A stretch of 64,000 bases of DNA from Acinetobacter brisouisimilis (GTDB taxonomy: Bacteria > Pseudomonadota > Gammaproteobacteria > Pseudomonadales > Moraxellaceae). Below are positions 11,369 to 21,435 of this stretch, piece by piece. Position 1 is the first letter of the stretch; the number at the start of each line of letters is the position of its first letter. The notes beneath the pieces are model-generated. The model made no database searches. It was not told where the DNA came from and saw nothing but the letters and a program-made list of their open reading frames with translations. Both the position numbers and the translations under genes were made by a program. Location of the stretch: NCBI RefSeq assembly GCF_000368265.1, contig NZ_KB851219.1, positions 2,102,484 through 2,166,483 on the forward strand. The letters run 5' to 3'.

Positions 11369-11998
11369 TTAGTTCATGGCTGAGCCTGCGGATGCTTCAC
11401 CCATAAGTGCCAAAAACTTTTGATAACTTGGTCTTTGTTTTACACTGTCTAAATAGCGCATTATTGATGGATGAGATTGCAACGTCCCGATTTTTAATTG
11501 CCAAAATAGTGATGCAGCAACCAGAATATCTGCTGTAGTAAACTGTGAACCACATAAAAACGGCGCTGCTTCATCCAAGCCCTGAATCAGCGCATGATAA
11601 GCATCTTGATCATCACCATAGCTCACAAACATTTTTTGATCTAGCTGGATGTGTAAACCTCGCATTTTATCTACAGTTAAAGATTCCCACGGGCCAGAGA
11701 TAAAAAACAACCAACGGTAATACACGCCTCGTTTTGGATCATTCAATGCAGGAGCTAATTGTTTTTCCACAAATTTATCAGTCAAATATGCACAGATAGC
11801 GCCAAGTTCATAGATCACGACAGCATCATCTACAAGTGTCGGGACTTTACCAAATGGATTGATTTTTAAATATTCGGGTGCTTTCATGGTGGTGTTATAG
11901 GCAAGCTCAATACGCTCATATTCAACCCCTAGTTCCAAGAATAACCACTCGACCACGACACCACGTGATTGCTGATTGGTATACAGTTTAAGTGCCAT
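11369..11998 (-). CDS. Glutathione S-transferase family protein
   Basis: A 209-residue GST. The N-terminal thioredoxin-like domain includes LYTNQQSRGVVVEWLFLELG and the cis-proline motif GKVPTLVDD followed by VIYELGAICAYL, which binds glutathione. An all-helical C-terminal domain has the usual FTTADILVAASL capping motif. The start at 11998 is chosen because AAGGAAA lies just upstream and the protein then begins MALKLYTNQQS. It lies directly downstream of the WYL regulator on the same strand, so that regulator probably controls it. The substrate is not known. Confidence 0.9.
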   Translation of the reverse strand: MALKLYTNQQSRGVVVEWLFLELGVEYERIELAYNTTMKAPEYLKINPFGKVPTLVDDAVVIYELGAICAYLTDKFVEKQLAPALNDPKRGVYYRWLFFISGPWESLTVDKMRGLHIQLDQKMFVSYGDDQDAYHALIQGLDEAAPFLCGSQFTTADILVAASLFWQLKIGTLQSHPSIMRYLDSVKQRPSYQKFLALMGEASAGSAMN

Positions 11999-12049
11999 TT
12001 CTATATTTCCTTGTTTATTGGTCTTATTCAAATATAGAGGACGAGATTG

Positions 12050-12748
12050 TCAGTTTTTGTCAGGAGTCGAATAATGTTTTTCCTGTTCCCACCATTGGCG
12101 AAATAGCTGCTGTTTAAACTGAGGATAGACGTCCTGACTCAAAACTAACTGCCGTACCCGATCAACCCTAAAATTACGAAATGCTTGTCGCAATTCACAC
12201 CAAGCAGCAACCACAATTTTGTCGTTAAAATATCCCATCGCAAACGGCCATAAGGTTCTGATACTTTCGTTTTTTTGTTCATCGATATACGTTACCGAAA
12301 TTTTGACTTGCTGCCGAATCGCCATCCGAATTTGTTCTAATATTTGCATATCGACAGGTAGCCACACATTAAAAGCCCTTAATGTTGTTTGCTCCATAAA
12401 ATGCTGTCGATGTTTGGGCAATACTGCATCTAATTTCGCTAAAACCGCATTTGAGGCCAATTGTAATGATTGATCAGGTACGCTCTTCAACCAATACAAT
12501 GCAAGAAAAATAGCTTCAATTTCTGTCTCATCCAATGTCATGGGCGGCAATAAAAAATCTTCTTTTAATTGAAAGCCCAATCCTGCGGCAGCTTCAATTC
12601 GCACACCTTGCGCTCTTAAAGTTTCAATATCACGATACACACTACGCACGCTAATCTGTAAGTGTTCAGCAAGGGTTTGCGCAGTGACAGGGTGTCGATA
12701 TTCTCTTAAGCGCTGTAAAAGGTTCAGCAAACGAATGGAACGACTCAT
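12050..12748 (-). CDS. YafY-type HTH/WYL-domain transcriptional regulator
   Basis: A 232-residue DeoR-like regulator. The N-terminal HTH_11 domain (residues 1-60; RLLNLLQRLREYRHPVTAQT, then SVRSVYRDIETLRAQG) is followed by a WYL-type ligand-sensing domain (about residues 130-200). It sits immediately upstream of the GST gene, with 51 bases between stop and start, so the two likely form one unit, perhaps responding to an electrophile. The ligand is unknown. An imperfect inverted repeat at 12771-12798 in the promoter could be its operator. Confidence 0.88.
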   Translation of the reverse strand: MSRSIRLLNLLQRLREYRHPVTAQTLAEHLQISVRSVYRDIETLRAQGVRIEAAAGLGFQLKEDFLLPPMTLDETEIEAIFLALYWLKSVPDQSLQLASNAVLAKLDAVLPKHRQHFMEQTTLRAFNVWLPVDMQILEQIRMAIRQQVKISVTYIDEQKNESIRTLWPFAMGYFNDKIVVAAWCELRQAFRNFRVDRVRQLVLSQDVYPQFKQQLFRQWWEQEKHYSTPDKN

Positions 12749-12770
12749 TATTTTCCTATTGTTATTATGA

Positions 12771-12798
12771 ATAATGAGGAATCACCGTTCCCCATTAT
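12771..12798. repeat. Imperfect inverted repeat upstream of the WYL regulator gene
   Basis: ATAATG-a-GGAA pairs with TTCC-c-CATTAT across a 6-base loop. The repeat lies in the 115-base gap between the HAD gene's stop and the WYL regulator's start, so it could be an autoregulatory operator or a weak terminator. The lack of a T-run argues against a strong terminator. Confidence 0.4.
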
Positions 12799-12863
12799 CT
12801 ATGAAATCATTTCAATGCTTTTAATCAATGCGTGTTGAATAAAATGATGGCTTCACCCATTTT

Positions 12864-13508
12864 CTAGGCAAAATCCACCAAATAATGATGCAAAGCCGTG
12901 ACATCATCGGCAATCATTAACGGTTTATATTGTTGTAATACATCTACCGAATGCACACCATAACTGACGCCCACACGCGGCATTTCGAGATTTTGCGCCA
13001 TCTGCAAATCATAGCTTGAATCCCCAACCATAATTGCCTGTTCAGGAGCAATGCCTGTATAAGATAAAATTTCCTGTAGCATTTGAGGGTGCGGCTTAGA
13101 CTGCGTCTCACTAGCAGCACGGGTGATATCGAACAAGTCCTGACTCTGGGTTTTTGCCAACACCCGATCTAAACCACGACGACTTTTCCCCGTTGCAACA
13201 GCCAATTTAAAACCACGCTGCTTCAAATCATGCAGCATGTCACTGACCCCATCGAACCACTGATCAGCTTGCGAATGTGCCACATAATGCTCTGCATAAC
13301 TGTCCAAAATCGCAGAATGCAATTCGGGTACGTCAGGAAACAGGGTTTGCATGACCTCCGGTAATCCCAAGCCAATAATGCTTTTTGCAGCATCATCACT
13401 GAGTAGTTGCTGATGCTGCTGAGCTGCGAATTGTAAACTTGCCACAATTTGCCCAACCGAATTAAATAACGTGCCGTCCCAATCAAAAATGACCAATTGT
13501 TTTTGCAC
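12864..13508 (-). CDS. HAD-superfamily hydrolase (phosphoglycolate phosphatase-like)
   Basis: A 214-residue HAD-IA phosphatase. Motif I is FDWDGTLFNS near the N-terminus, motif II lies at AVATGKS, and motif IV at IMVGDSSYDLQMA. Gene order after rluC resembles that of Gph/YbiV-like HAD proteins in relatives. The likely start is GTG at 13508, 6-7 bases after AAGGAGCTTAAT, within the rluC stop region (TAATGTG). The overlapping ATG is in another frame and gives no HAD motif. A start upstream within rluC is possible but would add unconserved residues. The substrate is not determined. Confidence 0.88.
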   Translation of the reverse strand: MQKQLVIFDWDGTLFNSVGQIVASLQFAAQQHQQLLSDDAAKSIIGLGLPEVMQTLFPDVPELHSAILDSYAEHYVAHSQADQWFDGVSDMLHDLKQRGFKLAVATGKSRRGLDRVLAKTQSQDLFDITRAASETQSKPHPQMLQEILSYTGIAPEQAIMVGDSSYDLQMAQNLEMPRVGVSYGVHSVDVLQQYKPLMIADDVTALHHYLVDFA

Positions 13509-13509
13509 A

Positions 13510-14442
13510 TTAAGCTCCTTTCGCCAATTCTTTAAGCAATTGCTGCATATCCTCTGGCAATTCAGCTTCAATCACAGGGTAATTTGGAATTTCTAATCGC
13601 ATGGCATGTAGACACAAACGACGTGCTTCAGGGCCATTATAAGGCGTGGTATGTCCGTATTTATCGTCTCCAACCAACGGATGCCCAATGCTCTGACCAT
13701 GCACACGAATCTGGTGAGTACGTCCAGATAAAGGCGATGCATGCACCAAAGTCGCCTGTTTAAAACGCTGTGCCACTTTCCACACAGTTTGGCTTGGTTT
13801 GCCTTCTTTTGAAACGCGCACACGACGCTCGCCATTGGCCAGCTCATAACGTAACAATGGCGCATCAATCAGTTGTTTATCGAGACTGACTTGCCCTTTG
13901 ACAATCGCAGCATAAGTTTTTTGAATTTTATGCTCACGCAATAAATCCTGTAAATGCTTCAACGTACTACGTTTTTTACTGATCATCACCAAACCTGAAG
14001 TATCACGGTCAATGCGATGAATCAGCTCCAGATATTTTTTACCTGTTGCCGTGCGTAAAGCCTCAATCAGCCCATACGCCATGCCACTACCGCCATGCAC
14101 CGCAATCCCTGAAGGCTTGTTCACGACCAATAAACCTTCATCTTCATATACCACACGGCTGAGCAGACTTTGTGCAACACCATCACTGACGGGAACATCG
14201 CTTTCTTGTTTTTGTTCATAGCGAATCGGCGCAACTCGAACTTGATCACCAATTTCTAGGCGGGTTTCAGCTTTAATACGTTTTTTATTGACTCGAACCT
14301 GACTTTCACGGATTAAACGGTAAATACGGCTTTTCGGCACACCTTTGAGTCGTGTAAATAAAAAATTGTCAACACGTTGCCCTGCTTGATGCTCAGTTAC
14401 CTCAAACCAGGTCACACTTTGCCATTCTTGGTTGGTATTCAT
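13510..14442 (-). CDS. rluC: 23S rRNA pseudouridine synthase RluC
   Basis: A 310-residue pseudouridine synthase that modifies 23S rRNA (positions 955, 2504 and 2580 in E. coli numbering). The N-terminal S4 RNA-binding domain (about residues 20-75, RVDNFLFTRLKGVPKSRIYR) is followed by the RluA-type catalytic domain with HRIDRDTSGL, in which Asp145 is the nucleophile. It is divergent from rne, as in many gamma-proteobacteria, and its stop overlaps the start of the downstream HAD gene, giving a two-gene operon. Confidence 0.95.
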   Translation of the reverse strand: MNTNQEWQSVTWFEVTEHQAGQRVDNFLFTRLKGVPKSRIYRLIRESQVRVNKKRIKAETRLEIGDQVRVAPIRYEQKQESDVPVSDGVAQSLLSRVVYEDEGLLVVNKPSGIAVHGGSGMAYGLIEALRTATGKKYLELIHRIDRDTSGLVMISKKRSTLKHLQDLLREHKIQKTYAAIVKGQVSLDKQLIDAPLLRYELANGERRVRVSKEGKPSQTVWKVAQRFKQATLVHASPLSGRTHQIRVHGQSIGHPLVGDDKYGHTTPYNGPEARRLCLHAMRLEIPNYPVIEAELPEDMQQLLKELAKGA

Positions 14443-14581
14443 ACAACTCGTTGAACCTTAAAATACTAGAATATGATTGAAAAATGATCGAATAAACTAT
14501 TCTTTTCACAATAAACTTAAGCTTAGCCCATAGGCAGATGCCACAAGGTTTGATATAGTCAGCGCACGGATACCACCGTAA

Positions 14582-15150
14582 GTGAGTAAAATTGTCTACC
14601 ATTTCAAAATAATGAAAGGTAGATCTCAGCTGAAACTCGGAAAGGTCCCAAAAGAATATGCCGCGCCGAAGGCTTATTATATCGGCAAAATTGTAGGCTG
14701 TTGCGTTAATTTGTACTTTATGCACGCAAAACAGCCTACCCCAAAAAATATGTCGCTAGTCTAGGCTAGTTATTAAACGTAAACTGAAACACATCAGACA
14801 AGTCTCCTGATGTCAAACTCAGGTCTCAGCGTTCGATGTATTGGATCTGTATGGCATGGCACGGATACGATGAACATTCCGTATACCAAGTGTTCCAAAA
14901 CACCACCTGCTGCATACAGATAAAGTTTTTACATCCAATACACCGTCTGAGAACCCGTGAATCTTCAGGTGATTTTAGTCGATTAAGGATTAATGCAGTT
15001 TTGCATATTTATATGAATGAATCAGACTCCAACCCTTAAGTTGGCATAAGCGAGTGCGTGTGAACTCTACGTCACTCTTAAGATTCTTCATCATAAATAC
15101 GCCACTGCAACAGACTTGTCGTTGTGCTTCAACGATTAGGTATTACACCC
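14582..15150 (+). promoter_or_regulatory. Long structured 5' leader of rne
   Basis: Several inverted repeats lie between the rluC/rne promoter region and the rne ATG: 14595-14623 (11-bp stem with one bulge), 14665-14686, 14693-14739 (14-bp stem with a 2-base bulge), 14791-14813, a long-range stem pairing 14822-14852 with 14914-14955, and 15031-15046. RNase E of E. coli autoregulates through hairpins in its rne leader. These structures probably serve the same purpose, although the sequences are different. The transcription start was not located. Confidence 0.6.
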
Positions 15151-18100
15151 ATGAAACGCATGTTGATCAATGCAACACATGCCGAAGAAGTTCGTGTTGC
15201 ACTCATTACTGGTCATCGTTTATACGATTTTGACCTCGAAAACCGTACCCGTGAACAAAAAAAATCAAATATCTATAAAGGTCATGTCACCCGCGTAGAA
15301 CCATCGCTTGAAGCTGTATTTGTTGAATACGGTGCAGGTCGTCAAGGTTTCCTGTCTATGCGCGAAATCGCACGCAGTTACCTCAATAGTGACCCACGTG
15401 AAAACAACAACATTCGCGAACTGATCAGTGAAGGTACTGAACTCTTAGTTCAAGTAGAAAAAGAAGAACGTGGCAACAAAGGTGCCGCTCTTTCTACCTA
15501 TATTTCACTGGCAGGTCGTTATTTGGTTCTCATGCCAAACAACCCAAAAGGTGGTGGCATTAGCCGTCAAATTTCAGGTTCTGTGCGTGAAGAACTTAAA
15601 GAAAGACTAGCTTCACTCAATGTACCACGTGGCATGAGTGTAATCGTGCGTACTGCTGGTATTGGCCGCAGCCAAGAAGAATTGCAACTGGACTTACAAC
15701 ACCTACTGGATCTTTGGGCGCAAATTCAAAGCACTGCCAGTTCTGGCCCATCACCAATGTTAGTCCATCAAGAAGCGGGTGTTGTGACCCGTGCGATTCG
15801 CGATTACTTGCGTGATGATGTTGCGGAAATTTTAATTGATAGCGAACAAGCCTTTAACGAAGCATATAACTTTGTTAAAGCAGTTATGCCACGCCAACTC
15901 GATAAGTTAAAAACTTATACTTTAAATGAACCATTATTCGCACACTTCGGTATTGAAAGCCAAATTCAAACCGCTTACGAGCGTGAAGTGAAGTTACCGT
16001 CTGGTGGTTCGATTGTGATTGACCAAACTGAAGCCTTAGTGTCGATCGACATTAACTCAGCAAAATCAACTCGCGGTCACGATGTTGAAGAAACCGCATT
16101 AAATACCAACGTTGAAGCGGCTGAAGAAATTGCACGTCAGCTACGCTTGCGTGATATTGGCGGTTTAGTGGTCATTGACTTTATCGACATGACCAAAGAC
16201 CGTAACCAGCGTGTAGTTGAAGCAAAACTTCGTGAAGCGACTCAAAGTGACCGCGCGCGTATCCAGTTTGGACAGTTGTCACGTTTTGGCTTAATGGAAA
16301 TGAGCCGTCAGCGTTTACGCCCATCTCTAGAAGAAGCAACTGGTTACGTTTGCCCACGCTGTCACGGTACAGGTATGGTACGTGACTTACGCTCTCTTTC
16401 ACTCTCTATCATGCGTAAAATTGAAGAGATTGCGTTACGTGAGCGCCATGGTGAAGTTCAGGTTGAAGTGCCTGTCGAAATTGCAGCGTTCTTGCTCAAT
16501 GAAAAACGTCACAGCCTCGTTTATCTTGAACAGACTTCAAATGTGCGCGTTACTGTATTGCCTCATCCGCATTTAGAAACTCCACATTATGAAATTCAGT
16601 ACAATCCTGAAGGCTTTGCACCGACGAGCTACGAGCGTACTGAAGCGACCCGCTCAAGTGAAAAAGAACTGGGTTATGAATCTTCTGACTGGCATTTGGA
16701 AGATGAACATCCTGCGCCAACTCAAGCGATTGAAAGCAAAAAGCACACCGCAACTGTTCAGAATATTGCCGAAGTTGTGCAACAACCTGCACCCGTTGTA
16801 CAGAAAAACCTTCATGCCAATAGCCCATGTGCATGGCTAGAAAACCTGTTTGTTCAAAAACAGGCTCAAACTACTGATCAATCACGCTCTGCAAATAATG
16901 CTGCAGCAGCAATTGAACAGATGGTCAATAATGGCGCTGTTAGCCGTGGTCAATTTGGTCAAATACAGACAGCTCCTGTAACCACAATGACAGAACCAGT
17001 AACTGAAGTTGTTGCACCGACCAATAATAATGCTTATCTTTCATCACCTTCTGTGGTTTCAACAAATAAACCAGAAAAACGTGAATTCATCGAGAAGGAA
17101 GATAAAGGACCTCGCAGTAATAACAATAATAAAAAACAACGTAACAAGCATAAAGAACCTCGTGAACAGCAAGTTGCTGATCAGAACCTGAATCAAAATC
17201 AGGTTCATGAAGAAGTTGTACAGTTGTCACGTCAGGAAATGCGCGACCTAAAACGTCAACAAAAACGTCAGCAACAAGAGCAGAATTTTACTGAACAAAC
17301 TACCAGTGAACCTGCTGCTGCCGTTCCGCGTCGTGACCGTAACCAACAACGCCCACAACGTCCAAATCGCCAGCGCGATACAAGCGTTTTGAACGTGGAA
17401 CCAGCAACCGTAAATAACACCCCTGCTGTAGCTGCTACGACTCCAACTGAAGTTAAAGTCAATCTGGTTGATGTACCTCGTACACAAGAAACAGCAACGG
17501 CTTTGCTCGTTAATGTTGAACAGGAAACACGCGAAATTGTGGCATTACATGCCCAACAAGCGCGACCAGCACCTGCACAAAAGGCAGCGGTTGTTGCTGT
17601 ATCTGAACAACCTGCACCTGTTCAGGCCGCTCAAGTAGAGCAACCTGTACCTGCTGTAGCCAATATTGCCACTCCTGAAGAAAAGACGCCTGAAAGCAAG
17701 CCGACTGCTCCAGCAGAAGTAAAACGTGCCAGCAACGATCCACGTATGCGCCGTCGCCAACAACGTGAAGCAAAAGCCAACGCTGCTCCGACAATCAAGC
17801 TCAACCCAAGCCAAGTTCCGGCATTGGCTCAGTACAACGTAGGCAGCTTGATTCGTCAGGTGTACGGTGAAGATTGTACGGTGCTGATTGAACAGTTTGG
17901 TCTTGTACCAACCTTCAACCGTGCATTGCTCAAATTTACTGAACAATATGTCAGTAGCTTAGCTGAGCAACAACCGACTCAAGTAGAAGCTGAGAAAAAA
18001 CCTGTTACTCGTGATGTTGAGTTACCAAGTAAGGTTACTTCGGAAGCTGAGCCTGTAGACGTTTTGCCGCTTATTCCACCAAAAGCACCACAAGTTCGTG

Positions 18101-18567
18101 TTGCCAATGATCCACGTGAGCGTCGCCGTTTGGCAAAACAAGCCGCAGAACTGGCAAAAGTTCAGCATTTGCAAGAACAGCCAGAAGTTACGGCTAGCGT
18201 CACAGCCGAAGTGGTTGAAGCTGTAGAGCCTACAGTGATCGAAGCGGCAGTCGCTGTTGTAGAGACACCAGCATCTGTAGAAGAAACAGTTGAAACCGTC
18301 ACCGCTGCTCCAGCAAACGAAGAAGTAGTCGTTCAAGAAGAAACTACTGTAGCAACGGCTGAGGTTGAAGCTGTTGAAGCTGTTGAAGCTGTTGAAGCTG
18401 TTGAAGCTGTTGAAGCTGTTGAAGCTGTTGAAGCTGTTGAAGCTAAAGCTGATGATGAAACAGAAGAAAACGCAACCAAACAGAGTAAAGACAAAGCGGC
18501 AGCTCGCCCACGTCGCCCACGTGGTCGCCCACCGAAAAAAGTGACTCCAACCACACCGACAGAATAA
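15151..18567 (+). CDS. rne: Ribonuclease E
   Basis: A 1138-residue endoribonuclease, the scaffold of the RNA degradosome. The N-terminal half has the S1 domain (about residues 37-120) and catalytic Asp300 and Asp343 ([17 protein letters not shown]), spaced 43 apart as in E. coli. The Zn-link Cys401/Cys404 (CPRCHGTG) is present. The C-terminal half is long, disordered and rich in Gln, Arg, Ala and Glu, with arginine-rich patches ([16 protein letters not shown]). It ends in a nine-copy VEA tandem repeat and a basic tail ([12 protein letters not shown]). The start MKRMLINAT at 15151 matches the family better than 15124. Confidence 0.96.
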   Translation: MKRMLINATHAEEVRVALITGHRLYDFDLENRTREQKKSNIYKGHVTRVEPSLEAVFVEYGAGRQGFLSMREIARSYLNSDPRENNNIRELISEGTELLVQVEKEERGNKGAALSTYISLAGRYLVLMPNNPKGGGISRQISGSVREELKERLASLNVPRGMSVIVRTAGIGRSQEELQLDLQHLLDLWAQIQSTASSGPSPMLVHQEAGVVTRAIRDYLRDDVAEILIDSEQAFNEAYNFVKAVMPRQLDKLKTYTLNEPLFAHFGIESQIQTAYEREVKLPSGGSIVIDQTEALVSIDINSAKSTRGHDVEETALNTNVEAAEEIARQLRLRDIGGLVVIDFIDMTKDRNQRVVEAKLREATQSDRARIQFGQLSRFGLMEMSRQRLRPSLEEATGYVCPRCHGTGMVRDLRSLSLSIMRKIEEIALRERHGEVQVEVPVEIAAFLLNEKRHSLVYLEQTSNVRVTVLPHPHLETPHYEIQYNPEGFAPTSYERTEATRSSEKELGYESSDWHLEDEHPAPTQAIESKKHTATVQNIAEVVQQPAPVVQKNLHANSPCAWLENLFVQKQAQTTDQSRSANNAAAAIEQMVNNGAVSRGQFGQIQTAPVTTMTEPVTEVVAPTNNNAYLSSPSVVSTNKPEKREFIEKEDKGPRSNNNNKKQRNKHKEPREQQVADQNLNQNQVHEEVVQLSRQEMRDLKRQQKRQQQEQNFTEQTTSEPAAAVPRRDRNQQRPQRPNRQRDTSVLNVEPATVNNTPAVAATTPTEVKVNLVDVPRTQETATALLVNVEQETREIVALHAQQARPAPAQKAAVVAVSEQPAPVQAAQVEQPVPAVANIATPEEKTPESKPTAPAEVKRASNDPRMRRRQQREAKANAAPTIKLNPSQVPALAQYNVGSLIRQVYGEDCTVLIEQFGLVPTFNRALLKFTEQYVSSLAEQQPTQVEAEKKPVTRDVELPSKVTSEAEPVDVLPLIPPKAPQVRVANDPRERRRLAKQAAELAKVQHLQEQPEVTASVTAEVVEAVEPTVIEAAVAVVETPASVEETVETVTAAPANEEVVVQEETTVATAEVEAVEAVEAVEAVEAVEAVEAVEAVEAKADDETEENATKQSKDKAAARPRRPRGRPPKKVTPTTPTE
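18364..18444 (+). repeat. Nine tandem copies of a 9-base repeat in rne
   Basis: GTTGAAGCT is repeated nine times without change and encodes (Val-Glu-Ala)9 in the disordered C-terminal region of RNase E. The copies are identical at DNA level, as expected for a recent slippage-driven array. Copy-number change would stay in frame. Confidence 0.97.
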
Positions 18568-18581
18568 GTTTTCATTGTTTA

Positions 18582-18608
18582 AACCGCTTCCTTCGAGAAG
18601 CGGTTTTT
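18582..18608 (+). terminator. Rho-independent terminator of rne
   Basis: Nine-base stem AACCGCTTC and GAAGCGGTT around CTTCGA, followed by a T-run, 15 bases after the rne stop codon. Confidence 0.92.
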
Positions 18609-18663
18609 ACGTTAAGGCGTCGACTGTACGCTCCTTTCCATCTGCCGCAAACGTAGGAACATT

Positions 18664-20499
18664 ATGAAACAATCTTCTACAGATATGATCGGATTGCGTG
18701 ACATCTTCCACAAAATCCCTCAAATCGCACCTAAATTGCCACATATTCTTGCTGGGTTAAAACAGGCCTATCTACATGGTCAAAAAACACCAATAGGTCT
18801 GGCGGTTGCCTTTGAAAAAATGGCTCAACATTACCCTGAGCGCCCTGCTATATTATTTGAACAACAATCCCTGAGTTATCAGCAACTCAACCAGTGGGCA
18901 AACCAGATCGGGCATTATTTCCTTGCACAAGGTATTCAAAAGGGCGATGTCATTGCCTTAATGTTGAGTAACCGTCCAGAATTTTTCGCCAGCATTTTGG
19001 CACTGGCAAAAATTGGTGCAATTGCCGCTCTGGTCAATACGTCGCAATCAGGCAAAGTTCTTAGCCACAGTATTCGGCTGGTACAACCCAAAGCCGTGAT
19101 CGTAGGAGATGAATATCAACAGGTATTTAATGCTATTCGCCATGAACTACATAGCGATGCTGTTCTATATTGGTTTGCAGATACAGAAACGCGCAAACAA
19201 CCAGGCACAGCACCTGAAGGTTATCTCAATTTAGCACGCTGTGCCGATGCTTTTCCTGAATTCAATACGACGACAACCAAACATGTCTATGCCAAAGACG
19301 GGCTATTTTATATTTATACTTCTGGCACAACAGGCTTACCCAAAGCGGTGATTTTTAACCATGGGCGCTGGGCACTGGCCTATGGAACCTATGGGCATAT
19401 GCTCAATCTAAATTGCAATGATGTTCTTTATGCACCATTACCCATGTACCATGCCACAGGTATTGTGGTGTGCTGGTGTGGAGTCATTGCTGGCGGTGCG
19501 GCACTGGCAACTCGACGTAAATATTCCACCAGTCAGTTTTGGCAAGATGTTGCCAAATTTAATGCTTCTGCACTGGGTTATGTTGGAGAAATCTGTCGCT
19601 ATTTACTCGATGCTCCCGTTTCTGCACAAGATCGTCAACATCGAGTCAGTAAAATGATTGGTAACGGGATGCGCCCGAATATCTGGCATGAGTTTAAACA
19701 ACGCTTTGGCGTTAGCGAAATTATGGAAATGTATGCTTCTAGTGAAGGTAACGTCGGATTTAGCAATCTGTTTAACTTTGACAACACGGTCGGCTTCTCA
19801 CCTACACCCTTTGCGATTGTGCAATATGATCAAGAAAAGAATCAGCCGGTGCGCAACGCTCAAGGTTTTTGCCAACCTGTACAAAAAGGCGAAGTAGGTT
19901 TATTGATTGGAAAAATTACCAAACGCTCTCCATTTGATGGTTATACCGACGCCAACAAAAACCATGCCGTGATTTTGCAAAATGTATTTAAAACAGGTGA
20001 TGCGTATTTTAATACAGGTGATTTGATGCGCAATTTGGGCTTTCGTCATGCTCAGTTTGTTGACCGCTTGGGCGATACGTTCCGCTGGAAAGGTGAAAAT
20101 GTCTCAACAGCAGAAGTCGAAGGGATCTTATGTGAACACCCATTGATTCATGATGCTGTAGTGTATGGAGTCGAAATTCCTCAAACTAATGGGCGTGCAG
20201 GGATGGCAAGTATTACCTTGAGTGCAGGAACGGTTTTGGCAGAAGTTGATTTGGCTAAACTTTGGCAAGATTTTAAACAGGTTCTGCCTGCTTACGCCGT
20301 ACCTGTGTTTTTACGCATTCATGAACAGCTTGAGACCACCAGCACTTTTAAATATCCGAAACAAAAATTAAAAAACCAAGGTTTTGATTTACAACAATCT
20401 GATGATCCGATTCTAGTTAACTTGCCAAATAGCCAGACCTACTGTGTGCTCACTCCTGAAATTTTTGCCAACATTCAACAATATCACTATCGTTTTTAG
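18664..20499 (+). CDS. Long/very-long-chain acyl-CoA synthetase (FATP/FadD6-type)
   Basis: A 611-residue AMP-forming ligase that activates fatty acids to acyl-CoA. The ATP-binding P-loop motif YTSGTTGLPKAVIF (about residues 216-229) and the late adenylation motif DRLGDTFRWKGENVSTAEVE are clear. The RWKGENVST form is typical of FATP/very-long-chain acyl-CoA synthetases rather than FadD proper. Length is normal for that group (about 590-640). It is monocistronic, between the rne terminator and tRNA-Lys. A bile-acid or other carboxylate CoA ligase role cannot be excluded. Confidence 0.9.
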   Translation: MKQSSTDMIGLRDIFHKIPQIAPKLPHILAGLKQAYLHGQKTPIGLAVAFEKMAQHYPERPAILFEQQSLSYQQLNQWANQIGHYFLAQGIQKGDVIALMLSNRPEFFASILALAKIGAIAALVNTSQSGKVLSHSIRLVQPKAVIVGDEYQQVFNAIRHELHSDAVLYWFADTETRKQPGTAPEGYLNLARCADAFPEFNTTTTKHVYAKDGLFYIYTSGTTGLPKAVIFNHGRWALAYGTYGHMLNLNCNDVLYAPLPMYHATGIVVCWCGVIAGGAALATRRKYSTSQFWQDVAKFNASALGYVGEICRYLLDAPVSAQDRQHRVSKMIGNGMRPNIWHEFKQRFGVSEIMEMYASSEGNVGFSNLFNFDNTVGFSPTPFAIVQYDQEKNQPVRNAQGFCQPVQKGEVGLLIGKITKRSPFDGYTDANKNHAVILQNVFKTGDAYFNTGDLMRNLGFRHAQFVDRLGDTFRWKGENVSTAEVEGILCEHPLIHDAVVYGVEIPQTNGRAGMASITLSAGTVLAEVDLAKLWQDFKQVLPAYAVPVFLRIHEQLETTSTFKYPKQKLKNQGFDLQQSDDPILVNLPNSQTYCVLTPEIFANIQQYHYRF

Positions 20500-20571
20500 C
20501 TTATTTTTTAGCTAAAACATGCAATTTTGAGGGTTTTGTAAACAATTGATTCATTTTCTTGCAAAATCCTC

Positions 20572-20599
20572 TTGCCATCGTTGAAGATCTTGCTACAAT
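20572..20599 (+). promoter_or_regulatory. Sigma-70 promoter of tRNA-Lys
   Basis: TTGCCA (20572-20577) and TACAAT (20594-20599) are separated by 16 bases and lie about 20 bases upstream of the mature tRNA 5' end. Confidence 0.75.
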
Positions 20600-20619
20600 A
20601 CGCTCCATCAAGACGATAT

Positions 20620-20695
20620 GGGTCGTTAGCTCAGTTGGTAGAGCAGCGGACTTTTAATCCGTTGGTCCCGCGTTCGAGTCGCGGACGACCCACCA
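20620..20695 (+). tRNA. tRNA-Lys (anticodon TTT)
   Basis: A 76-base complete cloverleaf. Acceptor GGGTCGT pairs with ACGACCC, followed by discriminator A and an encoded CCA. The anticodon loop CTTTTAA (anticodon 20653-20655 = TTT) sits on stem GCGGA/TCCGT. The TTCGAGTC T-loop and the D-arm AGCTCAGTTGGTAGAGC are standard. It is a single-gene unit with its own promoter and terminator. Confidence 0.98.
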
Positions 20696-20702
20696 AGATT
20701 CT

Positions 20703-20736
20703 AAAAAATCCTTTCTTTTTGAGAGGATTTTTTTTG
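20703..20736 (+). terminator. Terminator of tRNA-Lys
   Basis: AAAAAATCCT (20703-20712) pairs with AGGATTTTTT (20724-20733), continuing into a long T-run directly after the tRNA. Confidence 0.9.
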
Positions 20737-20790
20737 CCTAAAATTCTTTAAATCTATTTTTATTCACTCAATCCAAATTGAAATTTGAGA

Positions 20791-21435
20791 TCAATTACTG
20801 ACACGTAACAAATAATAATTCTTTAAAGTATACGGATGTCCATGCTCAAAGAAATATCTGTTGATTTCAAAATTACGCTGACTATCCATCATAATATTTC
20901 TTTTATGATCAATTAGATAATACAAACATAAATGTTCGTTGAAATACACTACAACATATTTTTTATGATCTTCGGTGATCACTTTCCAACGAGCATGCTG
21001 ATAATTCTGAGTTATGCGAGTATCAGCATAAACTTTACCAAAACTTTTAATCAAACGAAAAACTGATCCGTCGTCCATTAAGTTAATAATATATTCCACC
21101 GAACCCTGCTGTCCTGCATCACAATGGGCAATTGGATCTTGGCAAGAGATGGTCGCCATATAGCGTCCAACCATGGATTTTTCTTGGTTATTCAAGACAT
21201 CATGCACTTCAGGCGGTGGGGTTTGCACAGGCATTACACTCTTCCCCGCTACATCTAAAAGTTTTTGCCCATCAACATCATGCTGTAAAGGTAAACTTGC
21301 TCCCCTCGTCTGATGTGAGTGTGTCAATCCATCAGATGGAGAATGAGGACTACAAGCAGCCAGTTGCCAAGCGCATTCAAGAATACATGCTAAATAAGTT
21401 ATTGCTTTTATATAATAATTTAGCTGTTTCAACAT
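20791..21435 (-). CDS. Predicted lipoprotein, unknown function
   Basis: 214 residues. A hydrophobic N-terminal segment ends in the lipobox LAAC (Cys near residue 28), giving a predicted lipoprotein with an unstructured Ser/Pro/His-rich spacer. From about residue 90 a folded part begins (MVGRYMATISCQDPIAHCDA, then VEYIINLMDDGSVFRL), vaguely like NlpE-type domains with a CxxC-like pair, but the resemblance is too weak to name it. It is divergent from the PspC gene. Function not recognised. Confidence 0.75.
   Translation of the reverse strand: MLKQLNYYIKAITYLACILECAWQLAACSPHSPSDGLTHSHQTRGASLPLQHDVDGQKLLDVAGKSVMPVQTPPPEVHDVLNNQEKSMVGRYMATISCQDPIAHCDAGQQGSVEYIINLMDDGSVFRLIKSFGKVYADTRITQNYQHARWKVITEDHKKYVVVYFNEHLCLYYLIDHKRNIMMDSQRNFEINRYFFEHGHPYTLKNYYLLRVSN

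Noticed and set aside
14582..14764. A 60-codon open frame upstream of rne
   Set aside because: It lies across the leader hairpins, has no good ribosome site and no recognisable domain, so the RNA structure is the better explanation.
18364..18444. Possible CRISPR array
   Set aside because: The units are only 9 bases with no spacers and sit in frame inside rne.
18333..18575. An Ala/Ser/Thr-rich antisense frame opposite the rne repeat
   Set aside because: It is the mirror of the VEA repeat and has no independent support.
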